A stretch of DNA of 64,000 nt from an uncultured Dechloromonas sp. Its GTDB lineage: Bacteria > Pseudomonadota > Gammaproteobacteria > Burkholderiales > Rhodocyclaceae. Below are positions 42,038 to 50,628 of this stretch, piece after piece. Position numbers and translations under genes: made by a program. The stretch's first letter is position 1, and every line of letters starts with the position of its first letter. The stretch lies in NCBI RefSeq assembly GCF_945957265.1, contig NZ_CAMFKO010000016.1, positions 1 through 64,000 of the forward strand. Reading direction: 5' to 3'. The notes beneath the pieces are model-generated. The model saw nothing but the letters and a program-made list of their open reading frames with translations. It was not told where the DNA came from and did no database searches.

Positions 42038-42538
42038 CTAGTCGAAGAAAGTGCGGGCCGCTTCGAAGCGCTGGGCGTAGTAAGCGTCGCTCAGGCGGTC
42101 GATGCGCACCTTGCCGTTGGTGGACGGCGCGTGGATGAAGCGCGTGTCGCCGATATAAATACCGACGTGGGAAAACGAGCGGTTCAGGGTGTTGAAAAAG
42201 ACGAGATCGCCGGGCCGCAGGGAGTTCCGGTCGACCGGCCTGCTGTTGCGGGCGATATCGGCGGCGCTGCCCTGAACCTTCAAACCGGCCGCCTGCCCGA
42301 AGATGTAGCTGACCATGCCGCTGCAATCGAGCCCCGCCTCGGGATTCTTGCCGCCAAAACGGTAACCGGTATCGATCAGGCCCATGGCGTAGAAAACGAT
42401 TTCGTTGCCCCTGTCGCTGCCGGCACGGGTCGCCTGCACCGCCGGCTCGCTCGACGCGGTCGGGCGCGGCGCCGGGCCGCCGCAGGCAGCGAGCAGCATG
42501 AGGACGAGGCCGAGGGGAATAAGCGAAGGAAGGCGCAT
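42038..42538 (-). CDS. NlpC/P60 family peptidoglycan endopeptidase lipoprotein
   Basis: A 166-aa lipoprotein with lipobox LLAAC (Cys19) and an NlpC/P60 cysteine peptidase domain. The catalytic Cys72 lies in LDCSGMVSYIF, the His in SHVGIYIG, and the third polar residue in the HAPSTNGKV segment. Relatives (Spr/MepS type) cut peptide crosslinks in peptidoglycan. The ATG at 42538 gives the lipoprotein signal. It is divergent from the Gly/Cys-rich membrane protein, with 138 bp between starts. Confidence 0.9.
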   Translation of the reverse strand: MRLPSLIPLGLVLMLLAACGGPAPRPTASSEPAVQATRAGSDRGNEIVFYAMGLIDTGYRFGGKNPEAGLDCSGMVSYIFGQAAGLKVQGSAADIARNSRPVDRNSLRPGDLVFFNTLNRSFSHVGIYIGDTRFIHAPSTNGKVRIDRLSDAYYAQRFEAARTFFD

Positions 42539-42676
42539 CAAGCTAAAGTCGTTTCTTGAAACAAACCATAACTTACCGTTTTCACTAATTTTTTCAAGAG
42601 GCAGCGCACAGATGGCGATTCGGTTTGCTGGCCGATATCCGGTAAAGTAGCTTTCTTTCAGCGCTGTCCGCCCCGC

Positions 42677-43324
42677 ATGGCCAAAATCATCGTCATCGCC
42701 ATCCTGTTGCTGCTCGCCACCGTCCTGTGGCGCAACTGGAGCCGTCAACGCCGCGCCGGCTACATCGACGCCTTTCCTTACCGGCGCATGCTCGACCAGC
42801 GCCTGGCCGCCCGGCGCCCCGAGCTGACCGAAACGCAGCGCGGCGAGGTGTTTGCCGCGCTGGTGGACTATTTCGCCATCTGCAACACGGCCGGGCGCCG
42901 CATGGTGGCCATGCCTTCCCAGGCGGTCGACGATGCCTGGCACGAGTTCATCCTGTTCACGCGGCAATACGACAAATACTGCCGCCGAGCCTTCGGCCGC
43001 TTCCTGCACCACACGCCGGCCGAGGCGATGGCCTCCCCCACCCAGGCTTCGCAAGGGCTCCGCCGGGCCTGGCGACTGGCCTGCCGGCGCGAAGGCATCG
43101 ACCCGCAGAAACCGGACCGACTGCCCCGCTTGTTCGCACTGGACGCCCGCCTCGGCATCGCCGGCGGTTTTGTCTACCGCCTCGACTGCCTGGCGGCGCA
43201 GCAAGGCGGCGACGCCTCGGGCTACTGCGCCAGCCATCTCGGCTGCGGCGGGAGCAGCGGCAGCGACGGCTGTTCGGGCGACTCGGGCAGCGGATGCGGC
43301 GGTGGTTGCGGCGGCGGGGATTGA
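42677..43324 (+). CDS. Membrane protein with WH-type helical domain and Gly/Cys-rich tail
   Basis: A 215-aa protein with one N-terminal transmembrane helix (residues 3-19), a helical domain carrying VDDAWHEFILFTRQYDKYC (about 84-102; similar to the Trp-His motif of glycine-rich-domain proteins), and a C-terminal tail (about 180-215) made almost wholly of Gly, Ser, Cys and Asp. Similar Gly/Cys tails occur in TIGR04222-type membrane proteins. Function is unknown. It faces the DUF4178/SPFH/DUF350 genes convergently and ends 16 bp from the 47-aa gene, so it is probably part of the same module. Confidence 0.7.
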   Translation: MAKIIVIAILLLLATVLWRNWSRQRRAGYIDAFPYRRMLDQRLAARRPELTETQRGEVFAALVDYFAICNTAGRRMVAMPSQAVDDAWHEFILFTRQYDKYCRRAFGRFLHHTPAEAMASPTQASQGLRRAWRLACRREGIDPQKPDRLPRLFALDARLGIAGGFVYRLDCLAAQQGGDASGYCASHLGCGGSSGSDGCSGDSGSGCGGGCGGGD

Positions 43325-43340
43325 CGTCGGGAGCCGGCGG

Positions 43341-43484
43341 CTACTTGTGATAGCTGCGGCTGCTGCCCGAACTGCCGTGCCCCGAATTCGCCACGTTGTC
43401 GAACAGGCTCCAGCCCTGCTGCTGCGCGTAGGCGAAGAGCGCGACCGCGAAGATGCCGGCGACCAGGTTGAATTTGTCGAACAT
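43341..43484 (-). CDS. 47-aa single-pass membrane peptide
   Basis: A 47-codon gene reading MFDKFNLVAGIFAVALFAYA for its first 20 residues: a charged start, one hydrophobic helix (about 6-21), then a Gln/Trp linker and a Ser/Gly/His-rich tail ending SRSYHK. Its ATG overlaps the DUF4178 stop by one base (TGATG), strong evidence of coupled translation. No family is recognised. It is probably an accessory subunit of the neighbouring membrane module. Confidence 0.65.
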   Translation of the reverse strand: MFDKFNLVAGIFAVALFAYAQQQGWSLFDNVANSGHGSSGSSRSYHK

Positions 43485-45415
43485 CAGTCGTCATCTCCCC
43501 CGGCGTCGTCGCTCCCCGCCGGCGCATGGTCGCTTTCTGCCCAGCGCCGGGTTTCGAAGGCGGCGCGGCGCAGCGTCGCGAATACCGGGAAAACCAGCAG
43601 GAACAGGGCAAGCAGAACGAAATTCGACCATCCGGTCCGCGGCGTCACGACCTCGAGCTGATCGCGCACGGCGACGTACTTGTCCGGCGCCATGTCCGGG
43701 TCGAGCGTCAGATAGTAGGTGCCGGCCGGAATGTTCTGGAACACGACCTCGTCGCTCCGGCTCCCCTCGCTCCAGCTCCCGTCGTCGTAGCCCCAGTAGT
43801 ACGACAACTCCCGCGCCGCCGGCCAGGCCGTGCCGGTGGTCTTGTTCACCAGCAGCAGGTCGATCCCGATCCAGTTGTTGTCGAGCGAGGTGGCTTGGCG
43901 GACGGCGATCTTGCGCGGCTTGCCGGTGATCTGGAACTCCCGGGTCTGCACCTCGTCGCTGCTGCGCGGCTCGAAGCTGAAGTCCTGGCGCAACAACAGC
44001 TTCTCGGTGGAGATGAGCATGAAGAAGGCCTGCACAAGGACAGCCGCCAACAGGAATTTGGCGAACAGCGACCAGATGCGCCGGGTCGTATCGGCCCAGG
44101 GGTTGGGCTGATTGGCAAAGACGCCGATCGGCTCCGGCAGGCTGCCCGGCAAACCGAAGGCGGCGGCAATCGCGGCGGGCTGGACGTAGCCCCCCTGCGA
44201 CCAGCTCAGGTCCTTGCCGCTCCTCTCCCGCGACAGCATCAGCGGAGGCGCGACAAAGTCTTCGACGCGATTGGTTTCTCCCTGCCGGACCCGCCAGGTG
44301 AACTCCCCATGCACCTGAACCACCTCGGCGCGCTCGGTGGTCGAAAAGTGCTTGAATTGCCGGCCACCGAAATTCACCCCGGTCACCTCGAGCACCTTGG
44401 TGGTTGCCGGCGGCCTGGACAGCACATCGACAACGTTCCAGTGGCCGTTGTACTCGGTCAGCCAGCGGTAGGTTCCGTTCTCGCCGGCCAGCAGGTATTC
44501 GCGCCAGGCGTAGCTGATGCCCGCCTCGACGCTGCGCTTGACCAGAAAACCGATGACTTCCGCCGGCTTGCCATCCAGGCTTCCCTTGCTGCCGAGCGGC
44601 AGGCGGGGCACGTACTGCGCCTCGCGCACCGCCGAGCCCCTGGAAAGCACCTTGTAGTTCCGGTCGGCGGTATCGACCACGGTTCCGCAACTGGCGCAGC
44701 CGACGGCGACGATGTCCTTCGAACGGGCCTGCATGGGCGCGCCGCAGGCCGGGCAGCGAAACACCTGGACCGGGACCGCGGCGGCCGGCTGCGCCATCCC
44801 GTCGCGCAGGTTGGCCATGCGCAGGGACTTGAATTCGACGGCCTCGCCGACAAAGAGCAGGGGCGGCGTCTCGGAATAGTCCAGGGTGGCGAAATGGCTT
44901 TCGTTGCGCAGGTCCGCCGCCGCCACCGGGTAGCCGGCGCCGACCTTGAACGGCAACTCCCCCTGCCCGGCGACGCACTCGGCATTTTCGAGGTTGCTGA
45001 CCGTCCATGCCCGGCTTGCCACCAGGAGACGCTGGCCGATTTTCAGTTCGGCAAACGCCGGGACCGGCTCCCGGACCTGCGCCATGAAGGTGAGCACATA
45101 CTCTCCACCAGCCTCCGACAGCCAGCCGGTTCGCATGTCGTCGAACAGCAGATGCCATTCGTTCCAGGTGCCCTGGCTGTACTTGATCTGGATGCGCCCG
45201 ATCAGGGCGAAATGCACGCCCTCGTACTGCCCCTCCGACCCCAGCTGCAGCGGCGAGCGGTCCTCGACCAACGCCGCCATCTTGCCGATATCCTCCAGCG
45301 CCTGGTCGTGGCGAACCAGCGTGCTCTGGCAATAGGCGCACACGGCAAAGACCGACGACGCCGACTTGAAGACGACCGGCGCGCCGCAGGAAGGGCAGGA
45401 GGCAGACAGGGCCAT
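43484..45415 (-). CDS. DUF4178 zinc-ribbon membrane protein
   Basis: A 643-aa protein with an N-terminal zinc ribbon (C7, C10, C26, C29), a first DUF4178 beta domain (about 55-200), a second zinc ribbon (CPAC and CASC, near 219-243) and a second DUF4178 domain (about 270-410). A transmembrane helix (about 458-478), a periplasmic beta domain (about 490-600) and a last helix (about 607-625) with an acidic tail follow. DUF4178 proteins have no established function; they often occur beside DUF350 and polyamine-synthesis genes. It starts 10 bp after the SPFH gene and overlaps the 47-aa gene. Confidence 0.82.
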   Translation of the reverse strand: MALSASCPSCGAPVVFKSASSVFAVCAYCQSTLVRHDQALEDIGKMAALVEDRSPLQLGSEGQYEGVHFALIGRIQIKYSQGTWNEWHLLFDDMRTGWLSEAGGEYVLTFMAQVREPVPAFAELKIGQRLLVASRAWTVSNLENAECVAGQGELPFKVGAGYPVAAADLRNESHFATLDYSETPPLLFVGEAVEFKSLRMANLRDGMAQPAAAVPVQVFRCPACGAPMQARSKDIVAVGCASCGTVVDTADRNYKVLSRGSAVREAQYVPRLPLGSKGSLDGKPAEVIGFLVKRSVEAGISYAWREYLLAGENGTYRWLTEYNGHWNVVDVLSRPPATTKVLEVTGVNFGGRQFKHFSTTERAEVVQVHGEFTWRVRQGETNRVEDFVAPPLMLSRERSGKDLSWSQGGYVQPAAIAAAFGLPGSLPEPIGVFANQPNPWADTTRRIWSLFAKFLLAAVLVQAFFMLISTEKLLLRQDFSFEPRSSDEVQTREFQITGKPRKIAVRQATSLDNNWIGIDLLLVNKTTGTAWPAARELSYYWGYDDGSWSEGSRSDEVVFQNIPAGTYYLTLDPDMAPDKYVAVRDQLEVVTPRTGWSNFVLLALFLLVFPVFATLRRAAFETRRWAESDHAPAGSDDAGGDDD

Positions 45416-45425
45416 CGGCCGCCGA

Positions 45426-46442
45426 TCAGCTCAGTTTCTTGAGCAGTTCCGCCTTCTTGGCATCGAACTCGGCCTGGCTCAGGATGCCCTTGCCGACCAG
45501 CCCATGCAGTTTTTCCAGCGTAGACACCACCTCGTCGGCCGATACCGTGCCACCCGCCGGGGCGGCAGCGGCGGCCGGCTGCATGACCGAGGCCATCGTC
45601 TGGCCGACGACCTGGCCGAAACCGACGCCGGCCCCCAGGCCGACGCCCATGGCGGCCATGCCGCCTTCGTTCTTCGCCGCATCGGGGATGCTGTTGGCGA
45701 CCTGGTACTGGGTGTAGCGCTGCATGTCGCCGACCATGTTCATGCCTATCCTCTGGTCGAGAACCTTCTGCAACTCCTCGGGCAGCGACACGTTCTGGAC
45801 GACCAGCGTATCCAGCGTCAGGCCGTATTCGGCGAACACCGGCCGCATCTTGACCATCATCGCCTGGCCGAACTCGTCCTGGTTGCCGGCCATGTCGACG
45901 AAGGAGCCGCCCGACTCGCCGAACAGGTCGGTCATGCCGGCGACGATGGTGTTGCGCAGCTGTCCTTCCAGCTCGTCGCGGCCATAGACGTCGCGTGTCC
46001 CGGAAATCTTCTGGTAGAACAGCTTGGGATCGGTCAGGTGATAGGCATAGATGCCGAAAGCGCGCATCCGGACGATGCCGAATTCCTTGTCGCGGATGGT
46101 GATCGGGTTGGGCGTCCCCCATTTCTGGTCGAGCTGGGTGCGCGTCGAGAAGAAATAGACGTCGCTCTTGAACGGGGACTCGAACAGCTTGTCCCAGTTC
46201 TTCAGATAGGTGAGGACCGGCAGGGTCTGGGTCGTCAGCTTGTACATGCCCGGCCCGAACACGTCGGCGACCTGGCCTTCGTTGACGAACACGGCCAGCT
46301 GCGACTCGCGCACGGTCAGGCTGGCGCCATTCTGTATTTCCATCTCGGCCATCGGAAAACGCCAGGCCAGCGTGCCGTCGCCATCCTCGGTCCATTGCAG
46401 GATGTCGATAAACTGTTTCTTGATGAAGTCCATCAGTGCCAT
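45426..46442 (-). CDS. SPFH-domain protein with C-terminal SHOCT-like tail
   Basis: A 338-aa cytoplasmic SPFH/virion-core-like protein (YdjI-type). It has an SPFH core at about 25-230 (VFVNEGQVADVFGPGMYKL, FFSTRTQLDQKWGTPNPITI), an Ala/Gly-rich linker (about 230-295) and a C-terminal SHOCT-like helix pair (LEKLHGLVGKGILSQAEFDA). SPFH proteins oligomerise on membranes and organise membrane domains; this group is often near membrane-stress genes. It has no clear transmembrane helix of its own, so it may be recruited by DUF350 (19 bp upstream) or the DUF4178 protein. Confidence 0.87.
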   Translation of the reverse strand: MALMDFIKKQFIDILQWTEDGDGTLAWRFPMAEMEIQNGASLTVRESQLAVFVNEGQVADVFGPGMYKLTTQTLPVLTYLKNWDKLFESPFKSDVYFFSTRTQLDQKWGTPNPITIRDKEFGIVRMRAFGIYAYHLTDPKLFYQKISGTRDVYGRDELEGQLRNTIVAGMTDLFGESGGSFVDMAGNQDEFGQAMMVKMRPVFAEYGLTLDTLVVQNVSLPEELQKVLDQRIGMNMVGDMQRYTQYQVANSIPDAAKNEGGMAAMGVGLGAGVGFGQVVGQTMASVMQPAAAAAPAGGTVSADEVVSTLEKLHGLVGKGILSQAEFDAKKAELLKKLS

Positions 46443-46460
46443 GAATATCTCCTTGTGCGA

Positions 46461-46862
46461 TCAGATGATGCAGCCGGCGTTCAGGATGCCGGTGCCGAGA
46501 GAGAGGGAAGCGAGGAAGATGCCCGAGGCCGTTTTGCCGAGCGGGATGTTGTGCACGATCTGCGGCAACAGCAGACGCGCCGCGATATACGCCAGCAGCT
46601 GCACAACGCAGGCAACCACGCCCCAGCCGACCATGCTGGCGATGTTGTGGCTGGTGGCGACGGAGACCGCGATCGGCAAGGCATAGCCGATCATGGCGCC
46701 GCCCAGGCTGACGGCAGCCGCCGTATTGCCTTCGCGGATCAGGGCCATCTCGTTATAGGGCGTCACGAACAGGTAGAGGGCGACGAACAGGGCGAGCAGG
46801 GCCAAGGCGGTGGCGAAGTAGCCGGCGAACGCGGGCAGGCTGTTGATGACCGGATCGAACAT
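46461..46862 (-). CDS. DUF350 (YjfL-type) membrane protein
   Basis: A 133-aa inner-membrane protein with four predicted helices (about 12-33, 46-68, 74-96 and 108-130) and the family pattern TPYNEMALIREGNTAAAVSLGG between the first two. DUF350/YjfL proteins have no settled function; they recur with PspA-, SPFH- and DUF4178-type genes and with polyamine enzymes. It is the first gene of the minus-strand DUF350-SPFH-DUF4178-47aa run. Confidence 0.88.
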   Translation of the reverse strand: MFDPVINSLPAFAGYFATALALLALFVALYLFVTPYNEMALIREGNTAAAVSLGGAMIGYALPIAVSVATSHNIASMVGWGVVACVVQLLAYIAARLLLPQIVHNIPLGKTASGIFLASLSLGTGILNAGCII

Positions 46863-46919
46863 GGAAACTCCCCGGGAGGGCGAAATGACAGCGGATTGTC
46901 TCTGCTGGACGCGCTTTGT

Positions 46920-48608
46920 TCAAGCCCGAAAAGCGCGATACCAGTCGATGAACGCGATCATCGGCATCGGTTTGCCGTACAGGTAGCCCTGCACCCGGGT
47001 ACAGCCGAGCGCCCGCAGTTCGTCGCACTGCCCGGCTTCCTCGACCCCTTCGGCGATGGACTGCATGCCCAGGTCGCGCGCCAGGTCGACGATGGTCTTG
47101 ACGATGCGCAGCTTGTCGGCCGACGCCAGCATGCCGTCGATGAAGGAGCGGTCGATCTTGATCTCGTCGACCGGCAAGGTCGCCAGGTAGCTCAAGGACG
47201 AATAGCCGGTGCCGAAATCGTCGAGCGCGAAGCGGATGCCCATGTTGCGCAGCCGCATCATGATGTCCAGGCTGCGCTGGCGGTCGTGCATCATGGCCGA
47301 CTCGGTCAGTTCGAAGGTGAAGCGCCCGGCCGGAAGCTGCCAGGTCTCCAGGCATTGCCCGACCAGTTCCGGCAGGTCGTTGTCGAGGAGGTCGCCGGCC
47401 GTCAGGTTCAGGGACAGCGGCACGTCGATGCCCCCGGCCTCCAGGTCGGCACTGCAGCGCAGGGCCGCCCGCACCAGCCAGTCGGTGAATTGCGAGCGCC
47501 AGCCGTATTCCTCGATCAATTCGATGATCAGCGGCGGCGACACCCACTCCCCGTTGCCGCGGCGCCAGCGCAGCAACAGCTCGGCCCCGATGCAACGCGC
47601 CTCGGCGCCGAGCGCCACCTGCGGCTGCAGATAGAGCTGCAGCCGGTCGGTGCGCAAGGCTTCGCGCAGCTCCTCGGACAGCTGATGGCGCGCCTGCCAA
47701 TCGACTTTCATCATCCAGTCGAACAGGGCGAAGGGTTCGCCGCTGACGACCAGGCTCGCGCGCGCCAGGCGGGCGGCCTGGACGACCTCGTCGGGATCGT
47801 CGCCGTGATCGGGAAAGAGGGCGATCCCGATGGCCGTGTCGAGCGAAACCGCCCGGCCGCCGAGCAGGCGCACCGGATGAGCGAAGACCCGGGCGATCTG
47901 GGTGGCCGCCAGGGCAGGCTGCGCCATGGAATACACATCCGTCAGCAACAGCAGCCATTCCCCCTCGTGCCCGACGAAGGCCAGATCCTGCGGCCGGAGC
48001 AGGCGCCCCAGCTGTTCGGACAACAGCCCGGGCAGGCTCTGCAGATCGCTGGCCGTCAGGTGCGAGCGGGCGTGACGGTTGATCATCGAAACGGAAAGCA
48101 CCGCCACCTGCCGGCCGCTCTCCCCGCATTCGCGCAAGGCCCGCATGGCACCCGACTCGCCGGGCAATCCGGCATCCGTTCCATGCGCCTGGTCGCCGAC
48201 CTCGATGGCGCAGCTGACCGCCGCCACCACGCAGCGCCGCAGGATGCCGAACAGGTTGAGCTGCAGGCGCCCGATCTGGGGCAGCCCATCGAACAGCTCC
48301 CGCTCGGCCTCGGCCATGGCGTGGTTGAAGAAGCCGAAGAGATCCGCCGACGAAAATCCCCGGCTGCCCAGCTTGTGCCACGCGTGCATCCATTGCTGCT
48401 GCCAGCGGATGTCGTCGATGCGCAGGGGCAGCGCCTTGCTCAGCTCGACGAACTCGCCGAACAGCCGGGTCGGGGCGTAGCGCGCCGCCACCCGATCCAG
48501 CGCCAGGCGCCAGACATCGGCCAGCGCCCGCAAGGAAAGCAGGTCGTCGGCATCGACCGAAAATGCCGCGTAGTCGATATAGCCCTGGCTATCCGAGATA
48601 GTAGTCAT
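46920..48608 (-). CDS. EAL phosphodiesterase with degenerate GGDEF domain
   Basis: A 562-aa cytoplasmic protein. Residues 1-145 form a helical sensor-like region. At about 165-295 is a GGDEF-type domain that lost its signature (GHEGE at 213-217). An EAL domain (about 305-562) follows, whose first motif reads ELL (343-345) while the metal/catalytic segments LDDFGTGYSSLSYL and EGVEE are retained. It is likely a c-di-GMP phosphodiesterase or a receptor, not a cyclase. The ATG at 48608 lies inside the upstream HD-GYP gene's 3' end (20-bp overlap). Confidence 0.84.
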   Translation of the reverse strand: MTTISDSQGYIDYAAFSVDADDLLSLRALADVWRLALDRVAARYAPTRLFGEFVELSKALPLRIDDIRWQQQWMHAWHKLGSRGFSSADLFGFFNHAMAEAERELFDGLPQIGRLQLNLFGILRRCVVAAVSCAIEVGDQAHGTDAGLPGESGAMRALRECGESGRQVAVLSVSMINRHARSHLTASDLQSLPGLLSEQLGRLLRPQDLAFVGHEGEWLLLLTDVYSMAQPALAATQIARVFAHPVRLLGGRAVSLDTAIGIALFPDHGDDPDEVVQAARLARASLVVSGEPFALFDWMMKVDWQARHQLSEELREALRTDRLQLYLQPQVALGAEARCIGAELLLRWRRGNGEWVSPPLIIELIEEYGWRSQFTDWLVRAALRCSADLEAGGIDVPLSLNLTAGDLLDNDLPELVGQCLETWQLPAGRFTFELTESAMMHDRQRSLDIMMRLRNMGIRFALDDFGTGYSSLSYLATLPVDEIKIDRSFIDGMLASADKLRIVKTIVDLARDLGMQSIAEGVEEAGQCDELRALGCTRVQGYLYGKPMPMIAFIDWYRAFRA

Positions 48609-49893
48609 TGGCCGCCAGACCGTAGGCGTTATGCGGCAGCGCCTTGGCGATGCGCAATTTGGCATGGGCATCGACACGCAAATCGATGACCCGGTAATTC
48701 CGGACGCGCTGCTTGTCGGCGTCGAGCATGACGACGATGCGCGGCCGCGAGCGCTGCACCCGGTTCTGCTGGATCACCACCCCGACCTCGCCGCTATTCA
48801 GCTCGACCAGGGTGCCGATGGGGTAGAGGCCGACGCACTGCACGAACTGCTCGATCAGCGCGCCGTTGAACTGTTTGCCGCGCAGGCCGTGCAGCTCCTC
48901 GAGCGCCTCCTGGTGGCCGAGGGCACTGCGATAGGGCTTGTCGCGCAACATCGCGCAGAACGAATCGGCCAACCCGGCTATTTCGGCCGGCTTGCCGATC
49001 TGCTCGAACTTCAGCCCCTGCGGGTAGCCGCTGCCATCCCAGCGTTCGTGGTGACGGGCGACCGCCAGGACCACGTTGTTGGTGACGACCGTCTGGGAGA
49101 GCAGGATCTCCATCGAGCTGGCGACGTGCGAACGCACCAGCTGCCTCTCTTCCGCGCTCAGCTCGCTCTGCTTGCTCAGCAGGTCGACCGGCAGCTCGAC
49201 CTTGCCCACGTCCTGGAACAGGCCGATCATGCCGAGGTCGATCAACTGCGGCCCGCGCCAGCCGATGTGGGAACCCAGCATCAGCATGGTCACCGCGACG
49301 TCCATGGCGTGGTCGAAACTGTATTCGTCGCGCCGTTTCAGGCGCAACAGCCAGAGCACCGCATCCGGGTTGCGCTGCAGGCTGCCGGCAATATCGCGCA
49401 AGCCGGCGCGGATCGACACCAGGTCGACATCCTTGCCCCGGGCAATGACATCGAAGGCATCGAACAGCGAATGGGTCAGCAGTTCGTAGCGCGGCTCGAT
49501 ATGGGCGATTTCACCGGCCAGCTCCCGGGCCGGCTCGCTTTCCTGCTGGGCATGGAGGAAGTTCAGGAAGCGCAGGCGACGCAGCTGGCGCGGCTCGGCA
49601 TCGGGCGGCGCAACGAAGCGCCGTCTGGCCGTGGCCGGCTCCTCGCCGACCGCGGCGGTCAGCGGCGCCGCCTTGAGCGACCGGTCCCGGCCATGCTTGG
49701 TCGGGGCGTAGTGCTCGTCGAGGGAACGCGAACGGTCAATCGATACGAAACGGCATTTCCGGCGAAAAGTCTCGACCTGATCCGGCGTCGAAATCACGAA
49801 GCCCTGCAACGCGAAGGAAAACTCCGCCCACGGGCAATCCGGCTCGCTCACGAACATCCCGATTTTCAGCTCGCCGACTGAAATGATTTCCAC
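48589..49893 (-). CDS. HD-GYP domain protein lacking the metal-binding His
   Basis: A 434-aa protein with an N-terminal DUF3391-type domain (about 1-90) and an HD-GYP phosphodiesterase domain (about 140-330). The HHExxxGxGYP signature is intact (HHERWDGSGYP, 281-291), but the HD dyad reads QDVGK (Q227, D228) instead of HDxGK, removing a metal ligand. It may be inactive as a c-di-GMP hydrolase and act as a receptor, or use an altered metal site. It is translationally overlapped with the degenerate GGDEF-EAL gene downstream. Confidence 0.85.
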   Translation of the reverse strand: MEIISVGELKIGMFVSEPDCPWAEFSFALQGFVISTPDQVETFRRKCRFVSIDRSRSLDEHYAPTKHGRDRSLKAAPLTAAVGEEPATARRRFVAPPDAEPRQLRRLRFLNFLHAQQESEPARELAGEIAHIEPRYELLTHSLFDAFDVIARGKDVDLVSIRAGLRDIAGSLQRNPDAVLWLLRLKRRDEYSFDHAMDVAVTMLMLGSHIGWRGPQLIDLGMIGLFQDVGKVELPVDLLSKQSELSAEERQLVRSHVASSMEILLSQTVVTNNVVLAVARHHERWDGSGYPQGLKFEQIGKPAEIAGLADSFCAMLRDKPYRSALGHQEALEELHGLRGKQFNGALIEQFVQCVGLYPIGTLVELNSGEVGVVIQQNRVQRSRPRIVVMLDADKQRVRNYRVIDLRVDAHAKLRIAKALPHNAYGLAANDYYLG

Positions 49894-49911
49894 GCTCTTC
49901 CCGTTCTTTCG

Positions 49912-50628
49912 TCACACTTGGCGTGCGATCTGTCTTAAGCCCTCGAGGGGAAGATTGTCGGCCAGTTGGTGAGGAATCGCAAGACAAGGCGATATTCCGT
50001 TTCCATAACCGCCGGACAGCAGGCAGATGGCGGAAGCAGATGCCAGGCGGGAAAAGGCGCGTTCGATGGCCCCCGCCTGCGCCTCCAGCACGCCGGAGAC
50101 GATGGCATCGTCGGTGCACCGCGGATGGGGCGAATAGGCGCCGTCGGCAAACGGGAGCCCGGCCGTGCCCCCGGCCAGGGAACGCAGCATCAGGCCGACG
50201 CCGGGCAGGATGCAACCGCCGACGAAACGGCCGTCGGCGTCCAGCGTGTCGATCGTGGTCGCCGTCCCGGCCATGACCACAACCGCCGGCGAACGATGCA
50301 GCGCCCACGCCCCGATCAGGGCGCACCAGCGGTCCACCCCCAGGCGCTCCGGAAAGCGGTAAAGGTTGGTCACCCCCTGCGCCGCCGCCGTGGACTGCAC
50401 GTTGCACCACACCGCCTGCCAGGGCGCGAGCTGGCGACGAATCCGCGCCTCGGCCTCGGCCCCGGCGACGTTGGCCAGCATCACCCGTTCCGGCCGCGGC
50501 CAGTCGGCCAGCAGCGGCGCCAGCCCCTCGGGCTGGTCCTGCATGACCGCCCCCTGGGCCAGCCAGCGCGCGCCATCGTGCACGCCCCACTTGATCCGGG
50601 TGTTGCCGCTGTCGAGACAGACGATCAC
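49912..50628 (-). CDS. coaX: Type III pantothenate kinase
   Basis: A 238-aa kinase for the first step of CoA synthesis. The ASKHA phosphate motif is LDSGNTRIKWG at the start, with LGVDRWCALIGAW and VVVMAGTATTIDTL downstream. Type III enzymes are resistant to CoA feedback. It is coupled to birA (ATGA overlap), a conserved arrangement in Betaproteobacteria, and complements coaD and coaE in this window. Confidence 0.93.
   Translation of the reverse strand: MIVCLDSGNTRIKWGVHDGARWLAQGAVMQDQPEGLAPLLADWPRPERVMLANVAGAEAEARIRRQLAPWQAVWCNVQSTAAAQGVTNLYRFPERLGVDRWCALIGAWALHRSPAVVVMAGTATTIDTLDADGRFVGGCILPGVGLMLRSLAGGTAGLPFADGAYSPHPRCTDDAIVSGVLEAQAGAIERAFSRLASASAICLLSGGYGNGISPCLAIPHQLADNLPLEGLRQIARQV

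Noticed and set aside
45366..48689. A plus-strand open frame of about 1107 codons antisense to DUF4178, SPFH, DUF350 and the EAL gene
   Set aside because: High GC keeps antisense frames open. The translation is rich in His/Gln/Gly/Arg/Asp with no domain, and it crosses four well-supported genes on the other strand.
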